From the NCBI GenBank assembly GCA_003280095.1, contig QCGA01000015.1, positions 1 through 35,588 on the forward strand: DNA of 35,588 bases, given 5' to 3'. Made by a program: the position numbers and the translations under genes. This DNA is from Prochlorococcus sp. AG-363-O16 (GTDB lineage: Bacteria; Cyanobacteriota; Cyanobacteriia; PCC-6307; Cyanobiaceae). Shown one piece after another: positions 9,023 to 17,629 of this stretch. Position 1 is the first letter of the stretch; every line of letters begins with the position of its first letter. Below the pieces are notes generated by a model that saw nothing but the letters and a program-made list of their open reading frames with translations, was not told where the DNA came from and did not search any database.

Positions 9023-10072
9023 TTGTCATTAAAAAATTCACTCCAAAGCTTTATTCGGCTTTCATTAATGGGTATAGGACTAGGCGTTATAACAGGAACA
9101 CTTATAAAAGTCTTTACTCCACAAATACGACACAACAACTCAATAACATCAGGCTGGTCATCCAATAGAAATTCTCAAACTAGAAAAACTGATAACTTCC
9201 TAAATTCGGGAAACTTCGAGATCAAAAAAGAAATTAAGCCGTTGAGTGATCGCTGGGAAAGCCTAGCAATTAAGCAAAAAGGACTGGAAGCCAGTGCGTT
9301 CATGTTGATACTAGATAATGGCAGTTATGCAAAGTTGGACCCTCATAAAATTATGCCTGCCGCAAGCTCAATCAAGACTCACATTCTTATTGCAATACTC
9401 CATATGATCGATAAGGGGCAATTGAGCTGGAATAGTCAATTAACTCTGCTCAGAGAACTTATCGGTGGTGAAGCTGGATGGATGGAACATAAACCTGTTG
9501 GTACAAAATTTCCTACCCACGAGGTCGCCACTGAAATGATCCGAGTCAGTGACAATACCGCCACTAATCTTCTAATTAATCGAGCTGGCGGGAACGACTA
9601 CCTAAACGAATACTTCAAGAGCCTTGGTCTTAAGGCTACGGTTTTAAATAATTTGCTTCCCGACATGAAAGGAACAAATACCACTAGCACTTATGACTTA
9701 TCACGCTCCATAGCATTGGTAGATACCGGCAAAATCCTTAGAACAAGAGCTAGAGATCTTTTCAGAGAAGTTTTAAGTACATCCCAAAGCAATCGATTAC
9801 TTCCAGCTGGTTTCCTCAAAGGTCTTGGTGTGAGGAACCTCAATGAACCAGATCAGAGCCTTCAAATTAAGGGATATCGCATTTTCAACAAAACAGGAGA
9901 CATTGGGATTTCCTATGCAGATGCAGGTTTAATCGAAATGCCTAATGGAACAAGGGCAGTGGCTGCATTCATAGTCAGAGGACCTTATAACGATCCAAGA
10001 TCACCCAAACTAATCCGCGACATGGCTTCTGCAATGGCAACCTTTCTAAAGGTTGCACCCCAAAGCAACTGA
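9023..10072 (+). CDS. Secreted serine hydrolase of class A beta-lactamase fold, lacking Glu166
   Basis: A 349-aa protein with an N-terminal signal/anchor helix (about 11-31), a linker, then a penicilloyl-serine-transferase domain: SxxK as SSIK (Ser115, Lys118), SDN (176-178) and KTG (290-292). Aligning from SDN, the residue equivalent to the class A deacylating base Glu166 is Leu212, next to the conserved proline. The protein would therefore acylate but deacylate penicillin poorly. This suggests a cell-wall peptidase/endopeptidase-like role or an inactive relative rather than a resistance enzyme. TTG start. It sits 52 nt after the methyltransferase. Confidence 0.8.
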   Translation: MSLKNSLQSFIRLSLMGIGLGVITGTLIKVFTPQIRHNNSITSGWSSNRNSQTRKTDNFLNSGNFEIKKEIKPLSDRWESLAIKQKGLEASAFMLILDNGSYAKLDPHKIMPAASSIKTHILIAILHMIDKGQLSWNSQLTLLRELIGGEAGWMEHKPVGTKFPTHEVATEMIRVSDNTATNLLINRAGGNDYLNEYFKSLGLKATVLNNLLPDMKGTNTTSTYDLSRSIALVDTGKILRTRARDLFREVLSTSQSNRLLPAGFLKGLGVRNLNEPDQSLQIKGYRIFNKTGDIGISYADAGLIEMPNGTRAVAAFIVRGPYNDPRSPKLIRDMASAMATFLKVAPQSN

Positions 10073-10434
10073 TCTAAAAAGAATTGAACTCATCAATTCA
10101 AAGCTACAAAAAATTAATCTTAAAAACTTCTGTAAATAGAAATCTGAACTCATTTTGAATATCTGAAAGGGAGTTTCTAGACTTAAGAAACAACCTCTAT
10201 TAAGAACAACCTGAATCGGTCATTTTAAGGATCCAAAGAAAAAACCCTCATAAACACTGACTTCATAACAAGCTCAGCCTGCGGAAACAAGAAATAAACG
10301 AGCTCAATCTGATCAAGTCATTCCTAAGAAAAGACAAAAATTTATAACGCTTTGAAACGCATCTCCAACACAACAACATTGATGCTTAGTGTCTTGCTTA
10401 TGAAACAATCCAAAACAGCCCAACAAACCAACCA
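10073..10434. other. 362-bp gap upstream of chlI
   Basis: No credible gene or tRNA is visible. It contains a 7-bp hairpin right after the hydrolase gene (GAATTGA 10081-10087 / TCAATTC 10093-10099) that lacks a T tract. A TATAAC hexamer at 10343-10348 could be a -10 box for chlI, leaving a leader of about 80 nt. Both are tentative. The length suggests the chlI promoter and regulatory region lie here. Confidence 0.4.
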
Positions 10435-11523
10435 GTGATTTCTTCAAGGAAGCGAAGGGTTTTCCCCTTTACAGCCGTAATTGGCCAAGAAGAGATGAAG
10501 TTAGCCCTATTACTCAATGTCATTGACCCGCGAATAGGGGGAGTAATGATCATGGGAGATCGTGGAACTGGAAAGTCCACAACAATAAGAGCATTAGCAG
10601 ACCTACTCCCAGAAATAAAGGTTGTAGTGGGTGACCCATACAACAGCTCTGCCGAGGACCCTGACTTACAGAGCTCAGACGTCAGACTCCGTATAGAACA
10701 AGGCGAAGATCTAAATACCGAAGAGAAGCAAGTCCCTATGGTGGACTTACCACTTGGCGCAACCGAAGACCGCTTATGTGGAACTATTGATATTGAAAAA
10801 GCCTTAAGCGAAGGTGTACGCGCATTCGAACCAGGACTACTAGCTAAGGCCAATCGAGGTTTGCTTTATGTAGATGAGGTAAACCTTTTGGATGACCATT
10901 TGGTAGATGTATTACTTGATTCGGCCGCGTCAGGATGGAATACGGTTGAGCGAGAAGGTGTTTCTGTTCGCCATCCAGCAAGATTCGTTTTGATTGGCTC
11001 TGGAAACCCCGAAGAAGGTGAACTTCGACCACAGCTTCTAGATAGATTTGGCATGAGTGTTGAAGTGCGTACTGTCCGTGAAGCAAGTCTCCGAGTACAA
11101 GTTGTTGATCAAAGAACCTCCTTTGACCAAGATCCTGAACAATTCACAATTTCAGTTCAAACCAAGCAGAAAGAAATGCAAGATAAAATAACCGCTGCAC
11201 AAAGACTTCTTCAAGAAGTAACTATCGACGAAGACCTCCGCCTGAGGATATCTGCTGTTTGTGGTGAGTTAGATGTAGATGGCCTTAGAGGAGATATTGT
11301 TACCAATCGAGCAGCAAAAGCACTAGCAGCTTTCGAAGGAAAAACTGAAGTTTCAGAAAATGATGTAGCTCGTGTTGTTTCATGCTCTCTGCGACATCGT
11401 CTTCGGAAAGATCCACTTGAACAAGTTGACTCTGGAGATCGCGTAATCAAAGCCTTCTGTAAAATTTTCGAACTAAATGAAAGTGAAGACACAGGAAACT
11501 TTGAACTAGCTTTAAAAAGTTAA
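10435..11523 (+). CDS. chlI: Magnesium chelatase ATPase subunit I
   Basis: AAA+ subunit of Mg-chelatase, which with ChlD and ChlH inserts Mg2+ into protoporphyrin IX, the committed step to (divinyl) chlorophyll. The 362-aa product has Walker A GDRGTGKS (41-48), Walker B LLYVDE (143-148), the GSGNPEEGELRPQLLDRFG sensor/arginine-finger segment and the C-terminal helical lid. GTG start; the N-terminus (RKRRVFPFTAVIGQEEM) matches the family. ruvC starts 6 nt downstream. Confidence 0.96.
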   Translation: MISSRKRRVFPFTAVIGQEEMKLALLLNVIDPRIGGVMIMGDRGTGKSTTIRALADLLPEIKVVVGDPYNSSAEDPDLQSSDVRLRIEQGEDLNTEEKQVPMVDLPLGATEDRLCGTIDIEKALSEGVRAFEPGLLAKANRGLLYVDEVNLLDDHLVDVLLDSAASGWNTVEREGVSVRHPARFVLIGSGNPEEGELRPQLLDRFGMSVEVRTVREASLRVQVVDQRTSFDQDPEQFTISVQTKQKEMQDKITAAQRLLQEVTIDEDLRLRISAVCGELDVDGLRGDIVTNRAAKALAAFEGKTEVSENDVARVVSCSLRHRLRKDPLEQVDSGDRVIKAFCKIFELNESEDTGNFELALKS

Positions 11524-11528
11524 ATTAA

Positions 11529-12002
11529 TTGCAAATACTAGGAATTGATCCAGGATTAGCAAGGGTTGGCTACGGAATGGTTGACACCAACGATGGAGAG
11601 CCAAAGATGGTTGATTGTGGGATTATTTCGACCGATTCACAAGAAAAAGAACCAAATAGGCTACTTGAGATATCAAATGACCTACAAGATTTAATTAAGC
11701 AATGGACACCAGAATTGGTGGTTGTGGAAAAATTCTTCTTCTACCGTTCCAGTACAACCATTAGCGTTGTTCAAGCTAGAGGAGTAATAATAATGACCCT
11801 GGCTTTTTTCCAAATTCCAATAATTGAATTTGCACCCATGCAAATAAAGCGTGCATTAACAGGATCAGGACACGCATCTAAAGAAGAAGTACTTCAAGCA
11901 GTAATGCGAGAGCTAAAACTTGAAAATCCACCACGTCCCGACGATGCAGCCGACGCACTTGCAATAGCGCTTACAGGTTGGTTTCAACAAAAAATCAATT
12001 AA
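11529..12002 (+). CDS. ruvC: Holliday junction resolvase RuvC
   Basis: Endonuclease that resolves Holliday junctions with RuvAB. The 157-aa protein has the catalytic acidic residues Asp7 (GIDPGLARVG), Glu67 (VVVEKFFF), Asp139 and Asp142 (RPDDAADALA). These correspond to E. coli D7, E66, D138 and D141. TTG start 6 nt after chlI. The TAA stop shares a base with the ATG of the next gene (TAATG). Confidence 0.95.
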   Translation: MQILGIDPGLARVGYGMVDTNDGEPKMVDCGIISTDSQEKEPNRLLEISNDLQDLIKQWTPELVVVEKFFFYRSSTTISVVQARGVIIMTLAFFQIPIIEFAPMQIKRALTGSGHASKEEVLQAVMRELKLENPPRPDDAADALAIALTGWFQQKIN

Positions 12003-12772
12003 TGAAACCTCTTCACAAACCACCTAAAAATGGATGGTTTGAAGCCATTGCAAAAACATATGTCCAAAACAGACCTATGTATCCAGAATCTTTTTTTGAG
12101 TGGATCAATCAAAAGTCGCATCGTAATAACAGATGCTGGGATGTTGCTTGCGGAAGTGGGCAAGCATCTGTTGGATTGGCAAAGTACTTCGAAGAAGTCC
12201 AAGCCACTGATCTAAGCCCCGCACAAATAGCCTCAGCAAGAAGTCACCCTAAAGTTCATTATTCAGTCTCATCTGCTGAAGATTCTGGACTTCCCTCCAA
12301 AAGCATTGATGTAATAGTTGTAGCAGCAGCAATTCATTGGCTAAATGTCTCGAAATTCAATACCGAAGCCCTTCGAGTAATACAACCTCAAGGACTAATT
12401 GTTTGGGTTGGTTATGAACCTCTTCAAGGAGCTCCCAATGAAATCCAAAATTGGTTAAATGAGATTTATACCAATGGTCTGCGCACCCTTTGGCCTCCCC
12501 AACGTCAACACGTTGACAACCAATACAAAGATCTTCCATTCCCTGGCTTAAGCCAAAAAATCCCATCAGAGTTTTCAATACCTCTCAAATGGACAAAAGA
12601 AGAACTAATGGGTTTTATTAGAACTTGGTCTGCATTTAGACAAAGTAAAGAGAATGGATCCAAACTACTTAAAACTCTAGATACAGAACTTAAGGCCATA
12701 TGGCCTAAGGAGCAATTAAAAATTGACTTATACCTACCTCTAATGGGGATATGGGGTTATATAGAAAAATGA
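12002..12772 (+). CDS. Class I SAM-dependent methyltransferase (Methyltransf_11 type)
   Basis: A 256-aa methyltransferase of unknown substrate. The SAM-binding motif I is CWDVACGSGQ (residues 45-54), followed by the acidic loop ATDLSPAQIASA and a motif resembling VVAAAIHWLN. N-terminal FEAIAKTYVQNRPMYPESFF is common in UbiE-like small-molecule methyltransferases. The frame is open upstream inside ruvC, but the ATG at 12002 in a TAATG junction is the natural coupled start. It overlaps the next gene by 4 nt (ATGA). Confidence 0.85.
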   Translation: MKPLHKPPKNGWFEAIAKTYVQNRPMYPESFFEWINQKSHRNNRCWDVACGSGQASVGLAKYFEEVQATDLSPAQIASARSHPKVHYSVSSAEDSGLPSKSIDVIVVAAAIHWLNVSKFNTEALRVIQPQGLIVWVGYEPLQGAPNEIQNWLNEIYTNGLRTLWPPQRQHVDNQYKDLPFPGLSQKIPSEFSIPLKWTKEELMGFIRTWSAFRQSKENGSKLLKTLDTELKAIWPKEQLKIDLYLPLMGIWGYIEK

Positions 12773-13350
12773 ACTCAAAAGAAAAGAAAGCTCAACTTCG
12801 AAGTCATTTCAGGCAACTAAGAGCTAGAAATAATACAGAAATTTTGCAGAAAAACGTTCTTCGAGAAGTAGAATTAGAATTAAACCGAAGTGTAAAACTA
12901 GCTAATCGTCAAGGATTCATTGGACTTTACTGGCCTTTAGAAAATGAAATAGATTTAAAACCACTAAAAGCTCTTCTAGATCTACAATTTGCACTTCCTG
13001 CCGTTACTTCAAAAAGAATGCTGAAATACTATCCATGGACGATATCTGAACTAAAAAAAGATGCCTTAAACATTCCTGCTCCAATTAACAAAATAGCGCT
13101 TAGACCAGAATCAATGGAACTGCTTCTGATTCCTGCTTTGGCAATTGATCAATATGGCTTTAGGCTTGGATATGGTGGTGGTTTTTTCGATCGACTTAGA
13201 AGCAATGCAAGCTGGCGCTCAATTCCAGCTTTGGCAGTATTGCCAAAAACGTGTGTTTCCCCACAACCACTCCCTTCGGACTCATGGGATGTCCCATTAA
13301 ATGGTTGGATCACCGAAGATGGACTAAGCAAAGCCACAACTCACAATTAA
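12769..13350 (+). CDS. 5-formyltetrahydrofolate cyclo-ligase
   Basis: ATP-dependent enzyme (methenyl-THF synthetase) that converts 5-formyl-THF to 5,10-methenyl-THF, recovering folate from a futile product of serine hydroxymethyltransferase. The 193-aa protein has the N-terminal basic KAQLRSHFRQLR and the hallmark GYGGGFFDR nucleotide/substrate-binding loop, preceded by LLIPALAIDQYGFRLGYG. ATG at 12769 in an ATGA overlap with the methyltransferase. Length fits the family. Confidence 0.92.
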   Translation: MNSKEKKAQLRSHFRQLRARNNTEILQKNVLREVELELNRSVKLANRQGFIGLYWPLENEIDLKPLKALLDLQFALPAVTSKRMLKYYPWTISELKKDALNIPAPINKIALRPESMELLLIPALAIDQYGFRLGYGGGFFDRLRSNASWRSIPALAVLPKTCVSPQPLPSDSWDVPLNGWITEDGLSKATTHN

Positions 13351-13360
13351 ATGATGACTC

Positions 13361-13861
13361 ATGCTTCTAGTAACTAGAAACCTTCTTACCAACAAGTTCT
13401 GCTTCTTACTTACAGCAGGATTCTTCTCAATTACTCAATGCAATACAGCAGAAGCACATGGTATCGAAAGCAGTCTAAATTATCTAAACGGTAACCTTGT
13501 GCTTCAGAGCATATTCTCAAATGGAGAGCCAGTCAAAGGTGCAACAGTAAGAATCATGAAATCATATGGAGTTCCACAGAAAAAACTAGGCAATATTAAC
13601 GAATTTGGAAAATTGATATTAAGCATTCCCAATATAATTGAAGGTGATTTAGATATCCAAATTGATGGTGGTTCAGGTCATCGTGATTATCTTTTGCTAC
13701 CAATACGTTCGGGCAAAGTACTTATAGATCAGGTAGTATCTGAGCCTTTCAAAACACTGGAACTAATTGCTTCAACCTACAAAACAATGGCAATAAATAA
13801 TACTGAGTCAAAGAGCCCCATCTTAAGAAAAAATTATTCTCCAAGTTCGCTTGTGAAATAA
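13361..13861 (+). CDS. Secreted protein with His at the predicted mature N-terminus, possible metal-uptake accessory
   Basis: A 166-aa protein. Residues 1-32 form a signal peptide ending in AEA, so the mature chain would begin His-Gly-Ile. The rest looks like a beta-sandwich of the carboxypeptidase-regulatory/DUF4198 kind (NGEPVKGATVRI, then GKLILSIP), with an HRDYLLLP segment. Such small periplasmic proteins with an N-terminal His occur beside nickel/cobalt transporters and have been annotated as periplasmic components of Co2+ uptake. No transporter is adjacent here: sufE follows 2 nt downstream. The metal role is an inference; the fold assignment is by eye only. Confidence 0.6.
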   Translation: MLLVTRNLLTNKFCFLLTAGFFSITQCNTAEAHGIESSLNYLNGNLVLQSIFSNGEPVKGATVRIMKSYGVPQKKLGNINEFGKLILSIPNIIEGDLDIQIDGGSGHRDYLLLPIRSGKVLIDQVVSEPFKTLELIASTYKTMAINNTESKSPILRKNYSPSSLVK

Positions 13862-13863
13862 AC

Positions 13864-14331
13864 ATGATGGACAATTCATCTACCAGAAAATCTTCAACAT
13901 ATGGAAGTGAAGCACTTGACAAAATTGTCAACAAGCTAAAAGGGACGAAAGATCCGAGGAGGCGTTACGAGTATGTTATTTGGCTTGGGAAGAAGCTTCC
14001 TGCCATGGATACAAAAAAGCAAACTATCGATAACAAAGTAAATGGATGTATTTCAGAAGTATATGTTTTGGGCGAGCTGATAGAAGGTCGTATCAATTGG
14101 CAAGGCTATTCAGACGCCCTAATTACAAAAGGATTACTTTCACTACTTGTTGAAGGCTTAAATAATCTGACTCCTGAAGAAGTGATTGCAGTTGATCAAA
14201 CTTTTATTTCTGAAACAGGATTACAAAGCAGCCTAACCCCCTCTAGGGCAAATGGATTCTTAAATATTCTATTAAAAATGCAAACCCAAGCAAGAAAGAT
14301 GAATTCAGAGAAAGCACTCATGAGTTCATAG
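13864..14331 (+). CDS. sufE: Cysteine desulfuration protein SufE
   Basis: Sulfur-acceptor protein that takes persulfide from the SufS cysteine desulfurase and passes it to SufBCD for Fe-S cluster assembly. The 155-aa sequence has the typical PRRRYEYVIWLGKKLP helix and the acceptor cysteine in NKVNGCISEVYV (Cys62). The rest fits the SufE fold in length. Two consecutive ATGs (13864, 13867) are possible starts. 2 nt after the preceding secreted-protein gene. Confidence 0.93.
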   Translation: MMDNSSTRKSSTYGSEALDKIVNKLKGTKDPRRRYEYVIWLGKKLPAMDTKKQTIDNKVNGCISEVYVLGELIEGRINWQGYSDALITKGLLSLLVEGLNNLTPEEVIAVDQTFISETGLQSSLTPSRANGFLNILLKMQTQARKMNSEKALMSS

Positions 14332-14367
14332 AGTAAGGCTAATACCTAACGATTTTGGGAAGTACTC

Positions 14368-15688
14368 ATGAGTAAAAAAGTAGGAGTGGGTTTACTAGGT
14401 CTTGGCACGGTTGGATCAGGCGTAGCAAGCATTTTGGAAAACCCTGAAAATCGCCATCCATTAGTAAATGATATTCAGATAATTCAAGTAGCGGTAAGAG
14501 ATCTGTCTCGTAAACGTTCATCTGAACTAACAAACGCAACCCTGACGGACAATCCACAAAGCGTTGTAGACGATCCTAAGGTCGCAGTAGTTGTAGAGGT
14601 TATGGGAGGTATTGAACCAGCACGGACACTGATTATGCGAGCCATCTCAGCAGGAAAATCCGTAGTTACTGCAAACAAAGCCTTAATCGCTAGACATGGA
14701 GAAGAAATAGCCACTGCAGCAAATGCCGCAGGTGTCTATGTGCTCATAGAAGCGGCTGTAGGTGGAGGGATTCCAATAATCGAACCTTTAAAACAATCCC
14801 TAGGAGGTAACAAAATCAATAAAGTAAGCGGAATCATTAATGGAACCACCAATTACATCCTCAGTCGAATGGCTAATGAAGGTGTTCCCTACACAGATGT
14901 CCTGACCAAAGCTCAAGAACTTGGCTACGCAGAAGCTGATCCAGCAGCGGATGTAGAAGGGTTTGATGCTGCAGATAAAATTGCCATTCTTAGTGGCTTA
15001 GCTTTTGGTGGTTCAATAAAAAGATCTGAAATCCCTACCCAAGGAATCACCAAATTACAAAGTCGTGACGTTGATTTTGCTAAACGTCTCGGTTATGCAG
15101 TCAAGCTTCTTGCTATTTCAGAACGACTTGATCCAAGCCCTCAAGATAGTAATTCTCTACCCCTTGCAGTAAGAGTGAAGCCAACTCTCGTCCCCTTGAA
15201 TCATCCTCTTGCCGGAGTTGATGGAGTAAATAATGCAATCCTTGTTGAAGGTGACCCTATTGGGCAAGTGATGTTTTATGGACCAGGAGCTGGAGCTGGG
15301 CCAACGGCATCTGCAGTTGTAGCAGATATCCTCAATATCGCAGGAATAGGACAAACACAAAAAAAACACAACCGGAAACCTTGACCCCCTTTTATCTGCA
15401 AATAGCTGGAGAAAGTGCCACCTGGTAAACCCTAAAGAAGTTCATCAACGAAGCTACGTGAGATTCAATGTGGAGGACAAGGTCGGACTAATCGGTCAAA
15501 TAGGCAACCACTTTGGTAATAGGAATGTTTCTATTCAATCAATAGTTCAATTCGATGCTTCAGATAAAGGAGCTGAAATCATTGTGATTACCCATGAAGT
15601 CAACCAAGGTCAACTACAAGAAGCCTTATTAGCGATAAACGCAATACCTGAAGTCAAGAGGCAGGAAGCTCATCTGGGTTGCCTATAA
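14368..15688 (+). CDS. hom: Homoserine dehydrogenase, interrupted by a frameshift at A8
   Basis: NAD(P)-dependent enzyme making homoserine from aspartate semialdehyde for threonine and methionine. The first frame (14368-15384, 338 aa) holds the nucleotide-binding GLGTVGSG (11-18), SGIINGTTNYILSRM and EADPAADVEGFDAADK substrate/catalytic regions. It then stops at TGA 15382-15384. The next frame continues without gap as LDPLLSANSWRKCH... into a complete C-terminal ACT domain ending EAHLGCL at 15688. Removing one A from the run of eight at 15359-15366 restores one 439-aa protein of normal family length. As the only copy seen of an essential step with both halves conserved, it is probably either rescued by slippage or a sequencing/assembly indel, not a dead gene. 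Confidence 0.88.
15359..15366 (+). other. A8 homopolymer at the hom frameshift
   Basis: Eight consecutive A between CAC and CAC. Reading 7 (or 10) A joins the dehydrogenase and ACT-domain frames. A tract of this length is a known substrate for transcriptional slippage and for indel errors. Confidence 0.85.
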
Positions 15689-15798
15689 AAAAACAAAAGT
15701 TAGTCTTCAGATGCTGACCATAGGAGACAAAAAGCCATCTCCATAGCTTCGATGTAAAAGGAGTTCAATCCGCTTCTCTCACTTACAAACCACTCTAT

Positions 15799-16005
15799 AT
15801 GGAGCTCCATCAAGGTGACTGTGTTCAACTTCTTGCAAGCAAGGAAGTTTTCCAGGTAATAGGCATTGATGACAAACACAATAAGTGTTGGGTTAGACGC
15901 TGGCCTCTGATGCCTAAAGGATCCCCAGTCTTCGAGGTGTCTATGCAACAAATTTCATTCTCAGGAATGGAGAGCAGAAATTCAGATATCGCAAAATTCG
16001 AATAA
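15799..16005 (+). CDS. Small conserved hypothetical protein
   Basis: A 68-aa soluble protein of unknown function. It looks like a small beta-barrel: GDCVQLLASKEVFQVIGI, then KCWVRRWPLMPKGSPVFEV, with no signal peptide or membrane segment. Codon use and its short gap (1 nt) to the following ABC-transporter binding-protein gene support it being real. The SH3-like strand pattern is only a visual impression. Confidence 0.65.
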   Translation: MELHQGDCVQLLASKEVFQVIGIDDKHNKCWVRRWPLMPKGSPVFEVSMQQISFSGMESRNSDIAKFE

Positions 16006-16006
16006 T

Positions 16007-17629
16007 TTGAAGAACGCATTTCCAAGATTTCACCCTTTGCCAGTCAATATCATTTTTAACCTGCTTCGCTGGTCATTAAAACTTACATCTCTATTGCTTT
16101 TAATCTGTCAAGTTTCTTGTCGGCCATTAAGGACTGATAACCTCCTAATCGTTGCTAGTGCAAGTAAAATTACATCTCTTGATCCCGCACAAGCCAGCAC
16201 TTTTGGCGCTCTTCAACTACTTACTGCATTAGGAGACCCGTTATATAGAATTGATTCAAATGGTTTACTAGAACCCAGATTAGCCAGTGAACTTCCAAAG
16301 TTAAGTGATCAAGGTTTAACAATTACTATTCCATTAAGAAAAGATGTCTACTTTCATGACGGCACACGTTTTAATGCCGATGCAATGAAATTTAGTCTTG
16401 AACGCTTCATGGAAATAGGGACACTAAATTACATATTTGGAGAAAGAATTAAATCGATTGAAAGTCCAAAACCATTTCTACTAGTGCTGAAACTTAGAAA
16501 GCAATCTACTTCGCTAAATTCATTGCTTACATCCATAAACCTAACTCCCGTATCACCCAAAGCCTATAGAGATAATAAAGATAGTTTTCTAAATAAAAGA
16601 TTTGTAGGGACAGGTCCCTACATGTTAACTAGCTTCCAGACACAACAAAAGAAACTAGAGGTTTTTCCTCTCTATTGGGATAAAAAGCCAAATAATAAAG
16701 GAATTAATTTCATACATCTTAGTAACTCAACTGCTCTATTTGGAGCAATTAAGACTGGAGAAGTAGATGTCCTAATATCCAATTCAATAGAAGAAGATCA
16801 GAGATTAGCTCTTAATAAATTATCGTTAAAAGGAAAACTTAATGAAGGAAAAGGACCAGCACTTGAGATTGGATATATAACATTATTAAGTAACTCTATC
16901 CCTCTAAAAGATAATATCATTAGACAAGCTATCTCTTTGAGTCTTGATCGCGATTTAATTAGTCAAAGAGTTAGTTATAGCCAACGAAAACCTTTAAGAT
17001 CATTAGTCCCTCCTATCTTAAAAAATGACAAGCAAGCATATTGGCCAAAGTATAACCCAATCCAAGCAAAAAAACTTTTTCAAGAATCTGGCTATTGCGA
17101 AGGCAAAAAGTTGACAATACCTTTAACTTTTCGCTCTAATGTTCCAACAGACAAACTATTAGCCCTTACCTGGAAGGCTCAAATCGAGAAAGATCTTTCA
17201 ACCTGTTTTTCTTTGGATCTTAATGGAGTTGAATCAACAACTGTTTATAAACAACTTGGACAAGGGGCTTTTGAAGCTGTAATCCTTGACTGGAGAGGAG
17301 CATATTCAGATCCTGAGGCTTACCTCTCTCCATTTCTAAGTTGTGAAAAATTCACTGGGAATGTTTGCGAATCAGGTGAGGCCGCTATTAGCGGTAGCTT
17401 CTGGACAACAAATGGACTACAGAAATCGCTTGAACATAGTGACCAGCTAACTGGACAAGCTCGCCTTGAAAAACTCAATCAAATTGAAAAGACAGCTGCT
17501 AATGGAGCAGCATATATTCCTCTATGGCTTGTAACTCCTAAAGCATGGAGTAAACCATCAGTATCTAAACCTGAGTTTGATGGAAATGGTCAAGTGATGC
17601 TCAATCAACTGAGTGAACTATCCCAATGA
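16007..17629 (+). CDS. ABC transporter substrate-binding protein, family 5 (peptide/nickel type)
   Basis: A 540-aa extracytoplasmic solute-binding protein. An N-terminal hydrophobic segment (about 24-37) ends in QVSC (Cys38), a loose lipobox, so it may be a lipoprotein. The mature part shows the SBP_bac_5 signature: SLDPAQASTFGALQLL, then GLTITIPLRKDVYFHDGTRFNADAMKFSLE-type region (about 90-125), VGTGPYML and SLDRDLI. Ligands of this family include oligopeptides, nickel and glutathione; the substrate cannot be read. TTG start. It overlaps the permease by ATGA. Confidence 0.88.
   Translation: MKNAFPRFHPLPVNIIFNLLRWSLKLTSLLLLICQVSCRPLRTDNLLIVASASKITSLDPAQASTFGALQLLTALGDPLYRIDSNGLLEPRLASELPKLSDQGLTITIPLRKDVYFHDGTRFNADAMKFSLERFMEIGTLNYIFGERIKSIESPKPFLLVLKLRKQSTSLNSLLTSINLTPVSPKAYRDNKDSFLNKRFVGTGPYMLTSFQTQQKKLEVFPLYWDKKPNNKGINFIHLSNSTALFGAIKTGEVDVLISNSIEEDQRLALNKLSLKGKLNEGKGPALEIGYITLLSNSIPLKDNIIRQAISLSLDRDLISQRVSYSQRKPLRSLVPPILKNDKQAYWPKYNPIQAKKLFQESGYCEGKKLTIPLTFRSNVPTDKLLALTWKAQIEKDLSTCFSLDLNGVESTTVYKQLGQGAFEAVILDWRGAYSDPEAYLSPFLSCEKFTGNVCESGEAAISGSFWTTNGLQKSLEHSDQLTGQARLEKLNQIEKTAANGAAYIPLWLVTPKAWSKPSVSKPEFDGNGQVMLNQLSELSQ

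Noticed and set aside
9023-10072. Antibiotic-resistance beta-lactamase
   Set aside because: The Glu166 equivalent is Leu, so penicillin hydrolysis is unlikely.
10398-10853. Minus-strand ORF of 151 codons opposite chlI
   Set aside because: Ser-rich shadow translation of the well-supported chlI gene.
15458-15688. Independent 76-aa ACT-domain gene
   Set aside because: The frame is already coding for the hom linker before this GTG, so it is the tail of homoserine dehydrogenase after a frameshift.
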